From NCBI GenBank assembly GCA_003994795.1, contig AP018269.1:5047677-5111676 (forward strand): DNA of 64,000 nucleotides. The letters run 5' to 3'. The notes below the pieces were generated by a model, which was not told the DNA's origin, did not search any database, and saw nothing but the letters and a program-made list of their open reading frames with translations. Both the position numbers and the translations under genes were made by a program. This DNA is from Cylindrospermum sp. NIES-4074. Its GTDB lineage: Bacteria; Cyanobacteriota; Cyanobacteriia; Cyanobacteriales; Nostocaceae. The stretch's first letter is position 1. Every line of letters begins with the position of its first letter. Positions 7,989 to 17,067 of this stretch are shown here, one piece after another.

Positions 7989-8098
7989 CTGGGAATGAAT
8001 TCCCAGTCTAATAGCAAAAGTCTACTAAAGTAGACTAAAAGCCTTATGCAGTCGTCTTGAGACGACTTTAGCTATGAGCCTCAGAATTCATTCTGAGG
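7989..8098. repeat. Set of short palindromes
   Basis: Consecutive inverted repeats: GGGAATGAATTCCC, AGTCTACTTTAGTAGACT-like, AGTCGTCTTGAGACGACT and CCTCAGAATTCATTCTGAGG. This is a compound dispersed repeat with no coding content. It occupies part of the 819-bp gene-free stretch between the CHAT-STAND and SDR genes. Confidence 0.75.
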
Positions 8099-8114
8099 CG
8101 GTTGCTGGGACTGG

Positions 8115-8341
8115 TGCAAGATATCCGCAAAAATCACATTATGGAGAAATTGCAGGAAACATCAAAATTGTGGAAATGTTGGGCTTCGTTCCTCAACCCA
8201 ATCTACGTAGACTGATGCAAGATATCCGCAAAAAACACATTATGGAGAAATTGCAGGAAACATCAAAATTGTGGAAATGTTGGGCTTCGTTCCTCAACCC
8301 AACCTACATAGACTACGTAGATTGGTGCAAGATATCCGCAA
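8115..8341. repeat. Direct tandem duplication of about 101-110 bp
   Basis: The segment starting TGCAAGATATCCGCA at 8115 repeats at 8216 with only a few changes, and its first 16 bases appear a third time at 8326. The unit contains TTGGGCTTCGTTCCTCAACC, a common cyanobacterial repeat motif. A continuous open frame runs through it, but nothing suggests a real protein. Confidence 0.85.
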
Positions 8342-8446
8342 ATAATTTCTATAGCCAAATAGGCACAAATTTGGATTTAGGTAATTTCCCAGATGCCCTC
8401 CATCGCGTTATCTTGAATCTGGAAACTCTCAGGAGGTGCATCTTTA

Positions 8447-9142
8447 ATGAAAGGCAAGCAAGTTTTACTCACAGGTGGTACTGGTGGATTAGGTTTAGGT
8501 GTGACACCAGCAGTTCTCGCTCAAGGTGCAGAAGTAACTATTCCTTATCGTAATCCTAAAGATGTGGAACGCCTCAAAGGGATTCTTTCACCGGCTGATT
8601 TTGCCAGAATTAAATTTATCCCCGCTAATCTGGAGGATGAAGCTTCGGTAGATAAACTCATTACTCGGATGCGACAGGTGGATGTGTTAATTCATTTGGT
8701 GGGTGGCTTTTCAATGGGAAAAACCCACGAATACAGCTTTTATGATTGGAAGCGGGAGTTTGAGTTAAACCTGAATACAACTTTTTTGGCTTGCAAGTAT
8801 AGCCTCAAAAGTATGTTAGAACACGGTTATGGGCGGATTGTGACGGTAAGTTCTCGCGCTGGTGTGGAACCTGCTGGGCAATTAGCGGCTTACTCTGCTG
8901 CTAAGGCTGGTGTGGTAGCTTTAACAAAGGCGATCGCAGATGAAACCAAAAACACTAACATCACTGCTAATGTTGTCCTCCCCAGCGTCATTGATACCCC
9001 CACCAACCGTCAAGAAATGGGTGCCGAGAATGCTGATAAGTGGGTAAAACCTGAATCCATCGCCCAAGTAATCTGCTTTTTAGCCTCAGAAGGCGCTCAA
9101 GATGTCCGAGGTACAGCCATTCCCGTCTACGGCAATGTTTAG
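8447..9142 (+). CDS. SDR family oxidoreductase
   Basis: 231 residues, a classical short-chain dehydrogenase. The nucleotide-binding motif TGGTGGLG is at about 9-16. The NAG-equivalent HLVGG is near 85, the catalytic Ser is in VTVSSRAG (about 136) and YxxxK is YSAAK (about 149-153). VLPSVIDTPTNR follows, as in the PG motif region. The substrate cannot be deduced; the family acts on sugars, fatty acyl chains, quinones and others. A clear ribosome site AGGAGGTG lies eight bases before the ATG. The gene is followed by a palindromic repeat (9160-9245) that may serve as transcript end. Confidence 0.92.
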   Translation: MKGKQVLLTGGTGGLGLGVTPAVLAQGAEVTIPYRNPKDVERLKGILSPADFARIKFIPANLEDEASVDKLITRMRQVDVLIHLVGGFSMGKTHEYSFYDWKREFELNLNTTFLACKYSLKSMLEHGYGRIVTVSSRAGVEPAGQLAAYSAAKAGVVALTKAIADETKNTNITANVVLPSVIDTPTNRQEMGAENADKWVKPESIAQVICFLASEGAQDVRGTAIPVYGNV

Positions 9143-9157
9143 TTAAATACTAGGCAA

Positions 9158-9245
9158 TAGTTTTGTAGGGTGTGTTATGCCGTAGGCTAACGCACCATCC
9201 TAGATTTTTGGCGCGTTAGGACTAATGTCCATAACGCGCCACTAT
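9158..9245. repeat. Dispersed palindromic repeat
   Basis: Contains GGTGTGTTATGCCGTAGGCT and a GGCGCGTTAGG ... CATAACGCGCC inverted repeat. It lies between the convergent SDR and deoxyhypusine-synthase-like genes and is non-coding. It belongs to the GGGTGCGTTA class common in cyanobacteria. Confidence 0.7.
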
Positions 9246-9270
9246 CATAAGTATTCAACCGGAGATGATA

Positions 9271-10422
9271 TTACTTCTTAACTGGTGTACCGCAGGGATA
9301 AGTTGCTACTTCCTCAGATTTATCCTCAGCTACAGATGGCTTGTCTTTAGCCGCTAAATAATCTTTTTGTAACTTGTCTAAGAATGCTCCTCGTTTGTCA
9401 TACAGCCGTTTTAGGGCGCGAGGCTGACACTGATTTAAAACGTATGCTGTCACTAAGGGAATGGCGATCGAGCTATCGGTGTAACAAACAACTGTGTTTA
9501 GTAACTCATCCGGGTCAATTTTACCCCAACTCACAGCTTCTCCGGGAGTCGCCCCTGACAAACCGCCGGTATCAGGACGGGCATCAGTAAACTGGATAAA
9601 GTAATCATGTCCGCGTTCTTCCAGTCCTAGCACCTCGTGAAGTTGCGGTTGTGTTTGTAGCAAAAAGTTTTTAGGACTGCCACCACCGAGAATCACAGCT
9701 GCACTTTTGCCATTTGATTCTCGCGCAGAATAGGCGATCGCAGCTGTCTCATTCACATCAATTGAAGGATCTATCACTAACTGCGAACCTTCCAACGCCA
9801 AAGCTGCCACATTCATCCCAATCGAACTGTCTCCAGGGGAAGACGTATATATGGGTACGCCATACTCATAGGCTGTAGCTAACAAACAAGAATCCTTGAT
9901 ACCCAATTGCTTTTCTACTTCCCGGACATACTTACCCAACAAATAGTGAAACTCAGCTGTTCCCATCCGCTTTTGAAAAGCTTCTGCTTGGAGAACTTTG
10001 CGGATGAAAGCATCGGTTTCTAGCAACACCTCATAGCCAAATAGAATGTCGTAAATACGGATTGTGCCTTCTTGGCGCAACTTCACATCATCCAAAAACG
10101 GATTACCTGCAAACAAGTCAAAACCTAATCCAAAGTGGATATCATGGTAAAGATTTGCACCGGTGCTAATCATCCAATCAATAAAACCGTTGCGAATCAA
10201 GGGTGAAAGGGCAGAAACCCCAAATCCTGCTGGCGTCATCGCACCAGAAAGGCTAACCCCCACTGTGACACCTTCTGTTAGCACTTCCCGACTCAGTAAT
10301 TGGCAGATTTCCCGCAACCGGGCTGAGTTGTAGGCGGTGAAGTAATTATTAATCAAATCCACCACTCCAATATCAGAGGAAATCGGTGTGGGTGCGATTT
10401 TTTGACCCAGTTGTTTTGACAT
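9271..10422 (-). CDS. Deoxyhypusine synthase-like protein (homospermidine biosynthesis)
   Basis: 383 residues of the deoxyhypusine/homospermidine synthase family, which moves the aminobutyl group of spermidine or putrescine using NAD. Landmarks are [14 protein letters not shown] near the N-terminus, TGANLYHD, the NAD-binding region, and LGGGSPKNF (about 245), whose lysine corresponds to the catalytic imine lysine. Bacteria lack eIF5A, so a polyamine-forming role is more likely than hypusination. I chose the ATG at 10422 because GGGAGCT lies about ten bases upstream; an upstream start at 10449 would add nine residues. The C-terminal 30 residues are charged and Lys/Glu-rich. Stand-alone transcription unit. 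Confidence 0.9.
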   Translation of the reverse strand: MSKQLGQKIAPTPISSDIGVVDLINNYFTAYNSARLREICQLLSREVLTEGVTVGVSLSGAMTPAGFGVSALSPLIRNGFIDWMISTGANLYHDIHFGLGFDLFAGNPFLDDVKLRQEGTIRIYDILFGYEVLLETDAFIRKVLQAEAFQKRMGTAEFHYLLGKYVREVEKQLGIKDSCLLATAYEYGVPIYTSSPGDSSIGMNVAALALEGSQLVIDPSIDVNETAAIAYSARESNGKSAAVILGGGSPKNFLLQTQPQLHEVLGLEERGHDYFIQFTDARPDTGGLSGATPGEAVSWGKIDPDELLNTVVCYTDSSIAIPLVTAYVLNQCQPRALKRLYDKRGAFLDKLQKDYLAAKDKPSVAEDKSEEVATYPCGTPVKK

Positions 10423-10617
10423 TTTTGGTAGCTCCCGAATATTAAACACGCCGAATCTAATGTTATCTATATTTCAGACATTTGTTTTAATGTTGACTAC
10501 CCCACCCTACCTTGAATAATGGTACAACTGTGCAAGCCATTTTAGCGATCGGTAGATGATACAGATGGTTCCAGGAAAATCAAGTAACAAAGGCCCTAAC
10601 TTGCAGCATGGTGCAAC

Positions 10618-11147
10618 ATGGTGTACAGAAATGTAGAAATTATTGACTCGGCTGGAAATCCTATTGGTGAATTCGATAAAATTGAAGATGGAGTATTGAT
10701 TGAAGAAAAATCTGCTATTGATATCTCAAAATTGAATCCACGTACAGGTAAGCCATTTCAAACAACTGATGATTGGGCAGCAAGACAAATTTTTGTGAAG
10801 ACAGACATCCGCATACAGAACCTCGAAAAAGCAGTTAATACCAAACCGACAAGCCAATTTTTGTAGGGTGGGCAATGCTTTTATTGCCATGAAACCCCGA
10901 TTCTTGCGTCACGGGCATTGCCCACCTTTGAGTTAATTAAAAATGGTGCAAGATATTAGTTAATACCAGACCGACAAGAGAAGGTTCCTCAGATGTACCC
11001 ACTTTAGAAGATATCCGAAAAATTCGGAAATTCCAATTCCAAATTAAATCAAATGATCCAGAAGTAAAAATAGCAGTTGAAAATCAATTAAACCTTTTGC
11101 GACAAACTTATCCAGATTGGGATTTTTTTGCAAAGTTTGGAGATTAA
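10618..11147 (+). pseudogene. Polymorphic-toxin-like nuclease C-terminal domain, split by a repeat insertion
   Basis: The intact first part (ATG 10618 to stop 10866) reads NVEIIDSAGNPIGEFDKI then LIEEKSA. D...ExK in this setting is the pattern of a PD-(D/E)xK nuclease fold as in toxin tips. DDWAARQIFVKTDIRIQNL follows. The frame stops inside a repeat. Beyond it, from about 10958, a second frame continues VNTRPTREGSSDVPTLED... and ends WDFFAKFGD at 11147. Joining the two at the shared VNTxPT yields one sensible protein. A 21-bp segment is present on both sides (10833-10853 and 10958-10978, one mismatch) with 104 bp between. The N-terminus is short, so even the ancestral form may be only the tail of a larger toxin. 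Confidence 0.65.
10854..10957. mobile_element. Small repeat inserted in the toxin gene
   Basis: 104 bp between the two copies of a 21-bp target sequence. It contains the inverted pair GGTGGGCAATGC (about 10868) and GCATTGCCCACC (about 10914). It has no coding capacity and introduces a stop and a frame change. It belongs to the common GTAGGGTGGGCA class of cyanobacterial repeats. Confidence 0.65.
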
Positions 11148-11191
11148 AAGTTGGATAATTGCAGGATCAAATTTGTTGGGAGGATAAAATT

Positions 11192-11530
11192 ATGTCAGTA
11201 AGTTTACAAATCAATTACCGTGATTCTAATCACCAAGCGAGGCTTGTACCCATAGCAACTGAGCAAGATTTTGAAAAGTATTGGCTTCCTTTATGCTCTA
11301 AGCTTGACTTAGAGTGGATTTCATTTTTTCAAAGTGGATTACCTCTGGCAAAAGATAATATTTCATTGGTTGTTAAGGAATTAACAAGCCTGAAAAGATT
11401 TTTATCCACCCCATCAAACTCAGATTTACCTAATGATGTATCAATCTATATCGTCCGGCGAACAGATAATCTACTGGTTGAATTAAAGCAAATCCAAAAA
11501 ACACCAGGACTTGAGGCATATATTTCGTAA
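11192..11530 (+). CDS. Hypothetical protein, probable immunity protein of the broken toxin
   Basis: 112 residues from the ATG at 11192, which has TTGGGAGGA eight bases upstream; an upstream start at 11159 is less likely. The protein is small, single-domain and mixed alpha/beta by eye, with no signal peptide, no membrane helix and no known motif. It begins 45 bp after the end of the nuclease-toxin relic and reads the same way. That is the usual place of an immunity gene for a polymorphic toxin. Its frame is intact although the toxin is broken. The immunity role is inferred from context only. Confidence 0.7.
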   Translation: MSVSLQINYRDSNHQARLVPIATEQDFEKYWLPLCSKLDLEWISFFQSGLPLAKDNISLVVKELTSLKRFLSTPSNSDLPNDVSIYIVRRTDNLLVELKQIQKTPGLEAYIS

Positions 11531-11732
11531 ACAATGACAGCCACAGTCTGATTAACCATCAATAAATTAGGTTCAGTCTTATACACCGATGTTATTTTTG
11601 AAAATCGGGAAATCCGCAGCCTGGTAATCTTGCGGCATCTATCTCAAACAATGCAATTTCCCTGAAATCGGATAAACTAGATAATTTCACTGCATTCTCG
11701 AAATTTGCCACAGTTATTTCTAGTCAAGGTTG

Positions 11733-12410
11733 ATGAAAAGCGACACACCAGAAGAGTTAAATTCCGATAAAGAGATTGAACGCTTGATTGATGAGGTTAT
11801 GTCTTCATCTATCAGCGAGGAACAATACCGCAAAAAGATGCAGCGACGCAAGGAAGTGCAGGATCAGCGGATTGCTCAAGCTATACCAGAAAAAGGGTTA
11901 ATTATTGTCAATACTGGTAACGGGAAGGGAAAAACCACTGCGGCTTTGGGGATGGTGTTGCGATCGCTTGGTCATGGGTACAAAGTCGCTATCGTCCAGT
12001 TCATCAAAGGTGGCTGGGAGCCTTCAGAGAAGCGGGTTTTCAGCCATTGGGAAGACCAGTTAGAATTTCACGCAATGGGTGAAGGCTTCACCTGGGAAAC
12101 CCAAGATCGCGATCGCGACCTTGACAAAGCTAACGCTGCTTGGGAAAAATCCTTAGAATACATTCGCAACCCAGATTTTAAACTGGTGCTGTTAGACGAA
12201 ATCAATATTGCTCTTAAATTAGGTTATTTAGAACTTGAGCAAGTTCTCGCTGGTTTATCGCAAAAACCACCAGAAAAGCACGTCATTCTCACAGGTAGAG
12301 GCGCACCACCAGCTTTAATTGAGCGAGCAGACTTAGTAACGGAAATGACCTTAGTTAAACATCCTTTCCGCGATCAAGGCGTTAAAGCACAACCGGGAAT
12401 TGAGTATTAA
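11733..12410 (+). CDS. cobO: Cob(I)yrinic acid a,c-diamide adenosyltransferase
   Basis: 225 residues of the CobO/BtuR/CobP type, which transfers adenosyl from ATP to reduced corrinoid cobalt. The P-loop is NTGNGKGKTTAALG (about 55-68). VAIVQFIKGGW, LVLLDEINIAL (Walker B-like, about 140-150) and the end motif EMTLVKHPFRDQGVKAQPGIEY are all diagnostic. I chose the ATG at 11733; a TTG one codon earlier is possible. It stands alone, away from the other cob genes in the window, and no riboswitch is visible in the 200 bp upstream. Confidence 0.95.
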   Translation: MKSDTPEELNSDKEIERLIDEVMSSSISEEQYRKKMQRRKEVQDQRIAQAIPEKGLIIVNTGNGKGKTTAALGMVLRSLGHGYKVAIVQFIKGGWEPSEKRVFSHWEDQLEFHAMGEGFTWETQDRDRDLDKANAAWEKSLEYIRNPDFKLVLLDEINIALKLGYLELEQVLAGLSQKPPEKHVILTGRGAPPALIERADLVTEMTLVKHPFRDQGVKAQPGIEY

Positions 12411-12458
12411 GCAATTCAAAATTCAAAACAATGTTGAATGACGGATTTTGAATTGTGA

Positions 12459-13202
12459 TTATTGCACTAGCTTGGTGTATGAGCCGGGTGAAGACTGATT
12501 ACAAATTTGTAAAATGCGGCGATCGTTCGCACTAACAGAATTTAGCTGATGATAATCTTGTAATGTCACCGAGTAAGCATAGCTAATTGGCTCATCATCA
12601 GTTATTCTGGGTATTCTACTAGCTGTCGCCACCTCAGTCGGCCCGCCTTCACCAGGTGAACCAGTCACCGTCATCGCTAACTTTCCTGACTGGCCGAGTG
12701 TACCTTGAAAACAACTAAACTCAGAACTAGGCACATACAACGCACCTATCACCCTATCTTGCTGCTTCTGAAAAATAATATAGCCTTGTCCTAGTTGGTT
12801 TGCTTCTAGGGACTGACCATAAAGATAAATCCCATCTTGTTTGGGAAAGTTAGAAGTTGGTGCTATTCTTAGTTCTTTTGTAGGTACTGATTTGGCATTC
12901 TTTGATAAGCTGGCAACAGTAGTTGATTTGGGAAGTTGCTGCTCAATATTGGCTAAATTTTTACTTTCAAAACTTTGTTCTTTAACTTCTCTGTGTTGTG
13001 ATAAAAGTGAAGCTTTTTTTGATGCGGAAATATCCACAGCGTTGGCTGTGGATGTAGGAACTTTTTCGATTTGGTTACTCAGCACTGGTTGAGTCTGTTG
13101 ACCTAAAACCCCAAAGCCGACAATACCAGCGGCTATAAGCACGCCAACAATGGGATTTTTCAACTGATGGGAGGGAAATGATTTTGAACTGTTGTTAAGC
13201 AC
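12459..13202 (-). CDS. Exported or membrane-anchored hypothetical protein
   Basis: 247 residues. A polar N-terminus of about 15 residues precedes one hydrophobic helix (about 17-35, IVGVLIAAGIVGFGVLG). A long low-complexity linker rich in Ser, Lys and Gln follows. The C-terminal domain starts near 110 (KQDGIYLYGQS) and has two cysteines. The residues GYIIFQKQQDRVIGALYVPSS look beta-rich. The function is unknown. The start is GTG with AGGAG seven bases upstream. It is convergent with cobO, 48 bp away. Confidence 0.75.
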   Translation of the reverse strand: MLNNSSKSFPSHQLKNPIVGVLIAAGIVGFGVLGQQTQPVLSNQIEKVPTSTANAVDISASKKASLLSQHREVKEQSFESKNLANIEQQLPKSTTVASLSKNAKSVPTKELRIAPTSNFPKQDGIYLYGQSLEANQLGQGYIIFQKQQDRVIGALYVPSSEFSCFQGTLGQSGKLAMTVTGSPGEGGPTEVATASRIPRITDDEPISYAYSVTLQDYHQLNSVSANDRRILQICNQSSPGSYTKLVQ

Positions 13203-13641
13203 CTGATTTCTCCTGTTAAAAAGTTAACTTTTTCCTCTACAAACTACTTAAACCATAACTAAAAATCTATACTTGAAGATTCCTTCAAAGGTTTGATATA
13301 TTTATGTATATTGTCTTGAATTAAAAACGCTCAAAAAAGCAAGTTTTTATGTAATTGGGGTCAATAACCTGAAATTACCATCGCTTAGATAATTCCGGCT
13401 TCACCCAAAAGATTCATCCGATTGGGGGATGTAAATCAAAAATATGACTATCTCAATCAAATTCTGTTTTTTACTATCTTGACTTTGATGTTTTCCAGTT
13501 AAAAAAACTCTTGAGACCTATTTCTAGATACATCAAAATTTGATGAAGATATATAGAGCTACAACAGAAAGTCTCTCGATTCCGCATGAGAAACCAATAT
13601 TTTCTGCTGAATTTTGCCTAATTTCTCCCCAATTGCCCATC
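13203..13641. other. Intergenic region, no gene seen
   Basis: About 440 bp between the exported protein and the sigma factor terminator. It is AT-rich, with the upstream region of the exported protein at its left end. A short open frame (13540-13728) overlaps the terminator and looks accidental. Confidence 0.5.
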
Positions 13642-13674
13642 AAAAAACCGCCCCCTGAATTCAGGAGGCGGTTT
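13642..13674 (-). terminator. Rho-independent terminator of the sigma factor gene
   Basis: On the minus strand a 14-bp stem (AACCGCCTCCTGAA with TTCAGGGGGCGGTT, one mismatch) is followed by six T. It starts 65 bp beyond the stop codon of the sigma factor. Confidence 0.85.
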
Positions 13675-13738
13675 ACTAAACAAGAAGTCCGAGGATTGGC
13701 TTGCAACCCTCGGAACTTCGGGAAGTAATCGCCTGTTT

Positions 13739-14722
13739 TTAGCTAGCAACGTATTCTTTAACATTGGCACGACGGCGACGCAGATGAGCAAGAGCTTGGT
13801 GCTCTAACTGGCGGACGCGCTCACGGCTGAGATTCAACCGCTCACCGACTTTCGCCAAAGACATTTCGTTACCATCTTCTAAACCAAAGCGCAGTGCTAA
13901 AACTTCGCGCTGTTGGGGAGTGAGTTCTGCTAGCAGGTTGTTCAGGTCTTGGCGCAAGAATTCCTGGTTGGTGTAATACTCTGGTGATGGGCCTTCATCT
14001 TCCAGCATTTCTTGCAGCTCGGTATCTTGGTTATCACCAACTCGTACATCTAAAGAAACTGGTTGACGGGCCATATTCAGATACTCGCGAATCTGAGCAG
14101 GTTCTAACTCCAGTTCTTTGGCGATTTCCGCAGGCGTTGGCGATCGCCCAAATTTTTGCGCCAACTCACGCTGCACTTTTTTGATTTTGTTCAGCTTTTC
14201 GGTAATATGGATTGGTAAGCGGATAGTCCGACCTTGTTGGGCGATCGCGCGGGTAATCGCTTGGCGAATCCACCAATAAGCATAGGTTGAGAACTTATAA
14301 CCCCTTGTCGGGTCAAATTTCTCTACACCCCGTTCTAATCCCAGCGTTCCTTCCTGGATTAGATCTAGAAACTCCATGTTACGCTTCTGATACTTTTTGG
14401 CAATAGCAACCACCAAGCGCAAATTGGCTTCAATCATTTTTTGCTTGGCTCGCTTACCTTGGGCCACTGTCTGATTTATATCTGTTTCAGATTGGTTAAC
14501 TTGGGCAGCCCACTCTGATAAACTAGGTTCATGGTGCAGTTTCTTCGCCAAAGCTTCTTTGGCATCCAGTAAGGTCATCATTTGCTGTACCTGCTTCCCA
14601 AAAACAATCTCTTGCTCACGGGTTAGCAGTGGTACACGACCAATTTCCCGCAGATAGGTTCGCACCATATCAGCCGTGAATTTGGTGTTCAAGTTTTCCG
14701 TTTGGGTGTTAACAGTAGGCAT
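13739..14722 (-). CDS. Group 2 RNA polymerase sigma factor (SigB-like)
   Basis: 327 residues of the RpoD/SigA family without the long N-terminal region of primary sigma. Region 1.2 is [20 protein letters not shown] (about 19-38). Region 2 is [17 protein letters not shown]...[12 protein letters not shown]...[10 protein letters not shown] (about 95-158). Region 3 runs about 170-235. Region 4 ends [10 protein letters not shown]...[16 protein letters not shown] (about 265-310). Group 2 sigmas in cyanobacteria respond to carbon, nitrogen and stress state. The N-terminus MPTVNTQTE resembles SigB-type factors; SigB2 is my guess, not certain. It has its own terminator and a 510-bp upstream region. 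Confidence 0.95.
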   Translation of the reverse strand: MPTVNTQTENLNTKFTADMVRTYLREIGRVPLLTREQEIVFGKQVQQMMTLLDAKEALAKKLHHEPSLSEWAAQVNQSETDINQTVAQGKRAKQKMIEANLRLVVAIAKKYQKRNMEFLDLIQEGTLGLERGVEKFDPTRGYKFSTYAYWWIRQAITRAIAQQGRTIRLPIHITEKLNKIKKVQRELAQKFGRSPTPAEIAKELELEPAQIREYLNMARQPVSLDVRVGDNQDTELQEMLEDEGPSPEYYTNQEFLRQDLNNLLAELTPQQREVLALRFGLEDGNEMSLAKVGERLNLSRERVRQLEHQALAHLRRRRANVKEYVAS

Positions 14723-15232
14723 TGGTGCGTTGTCCTCTACTCCGTAAACACAATAAATCTTTTATAACTAGGGCGGATTGGGAAGGGTGGTACACATATC
14801 ACAGAACATAGGCAGCTACCATAAGCAATTATTAATTTATACAGCCTTTGTCAAGACGGTGCTGGACTGAGAGAGGTTCCCCCTACCCTCTCTGAGATTT
14901 TGGCATCTCTTAGAAGCACGCTGGTTCATTTTTGAGAATTTTTCTCTTTTTCAGTCGCTGGTAGTAGCCAATAAAGTCGAAGTCAGTATGAGTTCTATTT
15001 GCTTTTATAGTACGACAAATCGAGCAGATAGTAAAGTAGCTCAGATAAATCTTCTAATTATAGAACATAGTGGACTGGTTTTTGAAGATATTTTTTTAAA
15101 GTTCCTTTAAAGTACAGACTATATCTATAGTGACGCCAAAAACCCCTCTTCTGTTGCTCGCAAGTAGTGGGATAACCGAACTTGATTTGCTCCGGTGATG
15201 GAGGGATGTTACGAAGTTGTCAGTTGTCAGGA
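14723..15232. other. Upstream region of the sigma factor gene, no gene seen
   Basis: 510 bp without a credible frame. It is AT-rich near 14770-14850 and 15040-15100 and must contain the sigma factor promoter, but no clear -35/-10 pair stands out. Confidence 0.5.
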
Positions 15233-16963
15233 CTAGAAACCCAAATCGGCTTTGGCTAGTTCGGCGGCGGCGAAAACTTCTGCATCTGACTTTTCCTCCC
15301 ACACTTGGTCGCCGATTTCGGCGTAGAATGTTGCGTCGTAGGGACGGGTACGCACCACTACTGGCATAGGAACAGCGTGACCCAAAATCAAGGCTTGTTG
15401 TTTGGAATCTAACTTTGCTAAAACCGAGCGGAGACTGCTACCACCGGACACACCCGTAAAAATGGCTTCAATGTCTTTTTCATCATTTAGCAAAGCGGTG
15501 ATGCGAGTCCCAATCTGGGACATAACCTCATTATCTATGCCGGAGGGACGTTGATCAACTACCAAAAGTGTGACGAAATATTTTCGCAGTTCTCTGGCGA
15601 TCGTCCCAAAGATGGTACTTTGAACAACGGCTGGATCAAGGAAACGGTGCGCCTCTTCAATTGTAATCATTAGTGGCGTTGGGCGATCAAGGGGATTTTT
15701 GCTTTGCAAGAATTTATCGGCTTTCTTGACATAATGCTCGTGAATGCGTCTGGTGATCATGTTTGTCACCAACATATAAGAAAGCAGATTCGATTGGGAA
15801 CCAAACTCAATGACAACGTTTTTCCCAGCTTCCAAAGACTGCAAAACTTTAGTGATATAATTTTGAGGGCAAGCCGCTCTCATATATTTTAAACTATCTA
15901 AGCGCAAGATTTTCCGCTGCAATGCCATAATCGAGCCTTTGTGTCCCCGCTTCTCATCACAAAACATCTCGATTTCTTCGTTGGTCATACTTAGCAACTG
16001 AACAATCCAAGCTTTACCATATTCGCTATATAAAATATTGGCATTATCTAAAGCTGCGTCTGACAGTCCTAAATCGCGACTACACAATTTAATATCTTCA
16101 ACTTCTATTTGTTCATAGCTGAGATAAAGTTCTTGAGCATCCCGCACACCCCGGCGCTTTGTCGATTCTGGGTCAAGGGTGTAGACTTCAACTTTACCAG
16201 GAAATAGCTGCTTTAATCCTTTGACAGTATTAACATTTTTACCTTCCGCTACAGCTTCCCAGCCATACTCGGAGTGCATATCAAAAATCAAGTTTACTGC
16301 TGCGTTTTTACGAATTACTCCAGCTAAAAGCAAGCGTGTGAGAAAAGATTTACCAGTTCCCGATTTACCAAAAACGCCATTGCTACGTTCAACAAAGCGG
16401 TTTAAATCGATGCAAACCGGTACATCCATATCTAGAGGTTTACCGATAGAAAAGTTTTTTCTTTGGGGATCATCTTCCCAACCAAAAACTCGGCGAAAAT
16501 CATCTTCACTAGCTTCGTAAACTTGGCTAAAATGGCTGGGAATGGTTTTTACTGGCAACAATTCCATTGTCGTGCTAGTTTGGGGTACAAATGACGCCAA
16601 ACCTGTTGTTGAGGGGACAAAGGGATTTGCAGATTTGCCATTTGGGGATGAATAAGATTCCTCAGATTCGGGGGTAAACATCAACATCGGTGCGAGATTG
16701 ACCATACCGTAAGTGCTACTTCCGGCTAAAACTTCTCGCAAAAAAGTATCTTCCCAATTTGGGGGGTTAGCGGTAATTCGCGCATTTGCGGCTCCTAGTG
16801 CTACATCTGTCAGCATACAGAAAAAACGCGATCGCATCCCTTGCACCACCAGAAACTTACCCACCCGCATATCTTCTACAGAAATATCCGGGTGTAATCT
16901 GACTTCTAACCCCCCAGTAAGCGAACCTTCGATGACTGAACCTAATGGCTGTCCAGAATTCAT
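15233..16963 (-). CDS. HerA/DUF87-type ATPase
   Basis: 576 residues. The N-terminal beta-barrel-like (HAS-barrel) region carries VIEGSLTGGLEVRLHPD and KFLVVQG. A RecA-like ATPase follows, with Walker A GVFGKSGTGKSFLTRLL (about 200-216) and Walker B PLMITIEEAHRF (about 430). It ends with a sensor region (VDQRPSGIDNEVMSQIGTRI, ALLNDEKD). HerA ATPases are hexameric DNA motors that act with a nuclease (NurA) in archaea; free-standing bacterial forms have varied or unknown roles. No nuclease partner is adjacent. An upstream ATG at 16975 lies inside TCATTGG repeats, so I prefer 16963. Confidence 0.88.
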   Translation of the reverse strand: MNSGQPLGSVIEGSLTGGLEVRLHPDISVEDMRVGKFLVVQGMRSRFFCMLTDVALGAANARITANPPNWEDTFLREVLAGSSTYGMVNLAPMLMFTPESEESYSSPNGKSANPFVPSTTGLASFVPQTSTTMELLPVKTIPSHFSQVYEASEDDFRRVFGWEDDPQRKNFSIGKPLDMDVPVCIDLNRFVERSNGVFGKSGTGKSFLTRLLLAGVIRKNAAVNLIFDMHSEYGWEAVAEGKNVNTVKGLKQLFPGKVEVYTLDPESTKRRGVRDAQELYLSYEQIEVEDIKLCSRDLGLSDAALDNANILYSEYGKAWIVQLLSMTNEEIEMFCDEKRGHKGSIMALQRKILRLDSLKYMRAACPQNYITKVLQSLEAGKNVVIEFGSQSNLLSYMLVTNMITRRIHEHYVKKADKFLQSKNPLDRPTPLMITIEEAHRFLDPAVVQSTIFGTIARELRKYFVTLLVVDQRPSGIDNEVMSQIGTRITALLNDEKDIEAIFTGVSGGSSLRSVLAKLDSKQQALILGHAVPMPVVVRTRPYDATFYAEIGDQVWEEKSDAEVFAAAELAKADLGF

Positions 16964-16970
16964 GTGATTA

Positions 16971-17052
16971 GTCATTGGTCATTGGTCATTGGTCATTGGT
17001 CATTGGTCATTAGTCATTAGTTTCTCCCCACACTCCCCACACTCCCCACACT
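16971..17052. repeat. STRR heptamers (TCATTGG) and ACTCCCCAC repeats
   Basis: About six copies of the heptamer TCATTGG, or TCATTAG, abut the HerA-like gene start, followed by three to four copies of ACTCCCCAC. Heptameric short tandemly repeated repetitive sequences are typical of heterocystous cyanobacteria. Their position means they are transcribed as leader or determine promoter spacing. Confidence 0.85.
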
Positions 17053-17067
17053 CCTGCTCCCATGTCT

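Noticed and set aside
8074-8553. Open frame through the tandem duplication
   Set aside because: Built from duplicated repeat DNA and runs into the SDR gene in another frame; no known protein.
13540-13728. Small plus-strand frame before the sigma factor
   Set aside because: Overlaps the sigma factor terminator; composition is accidental.
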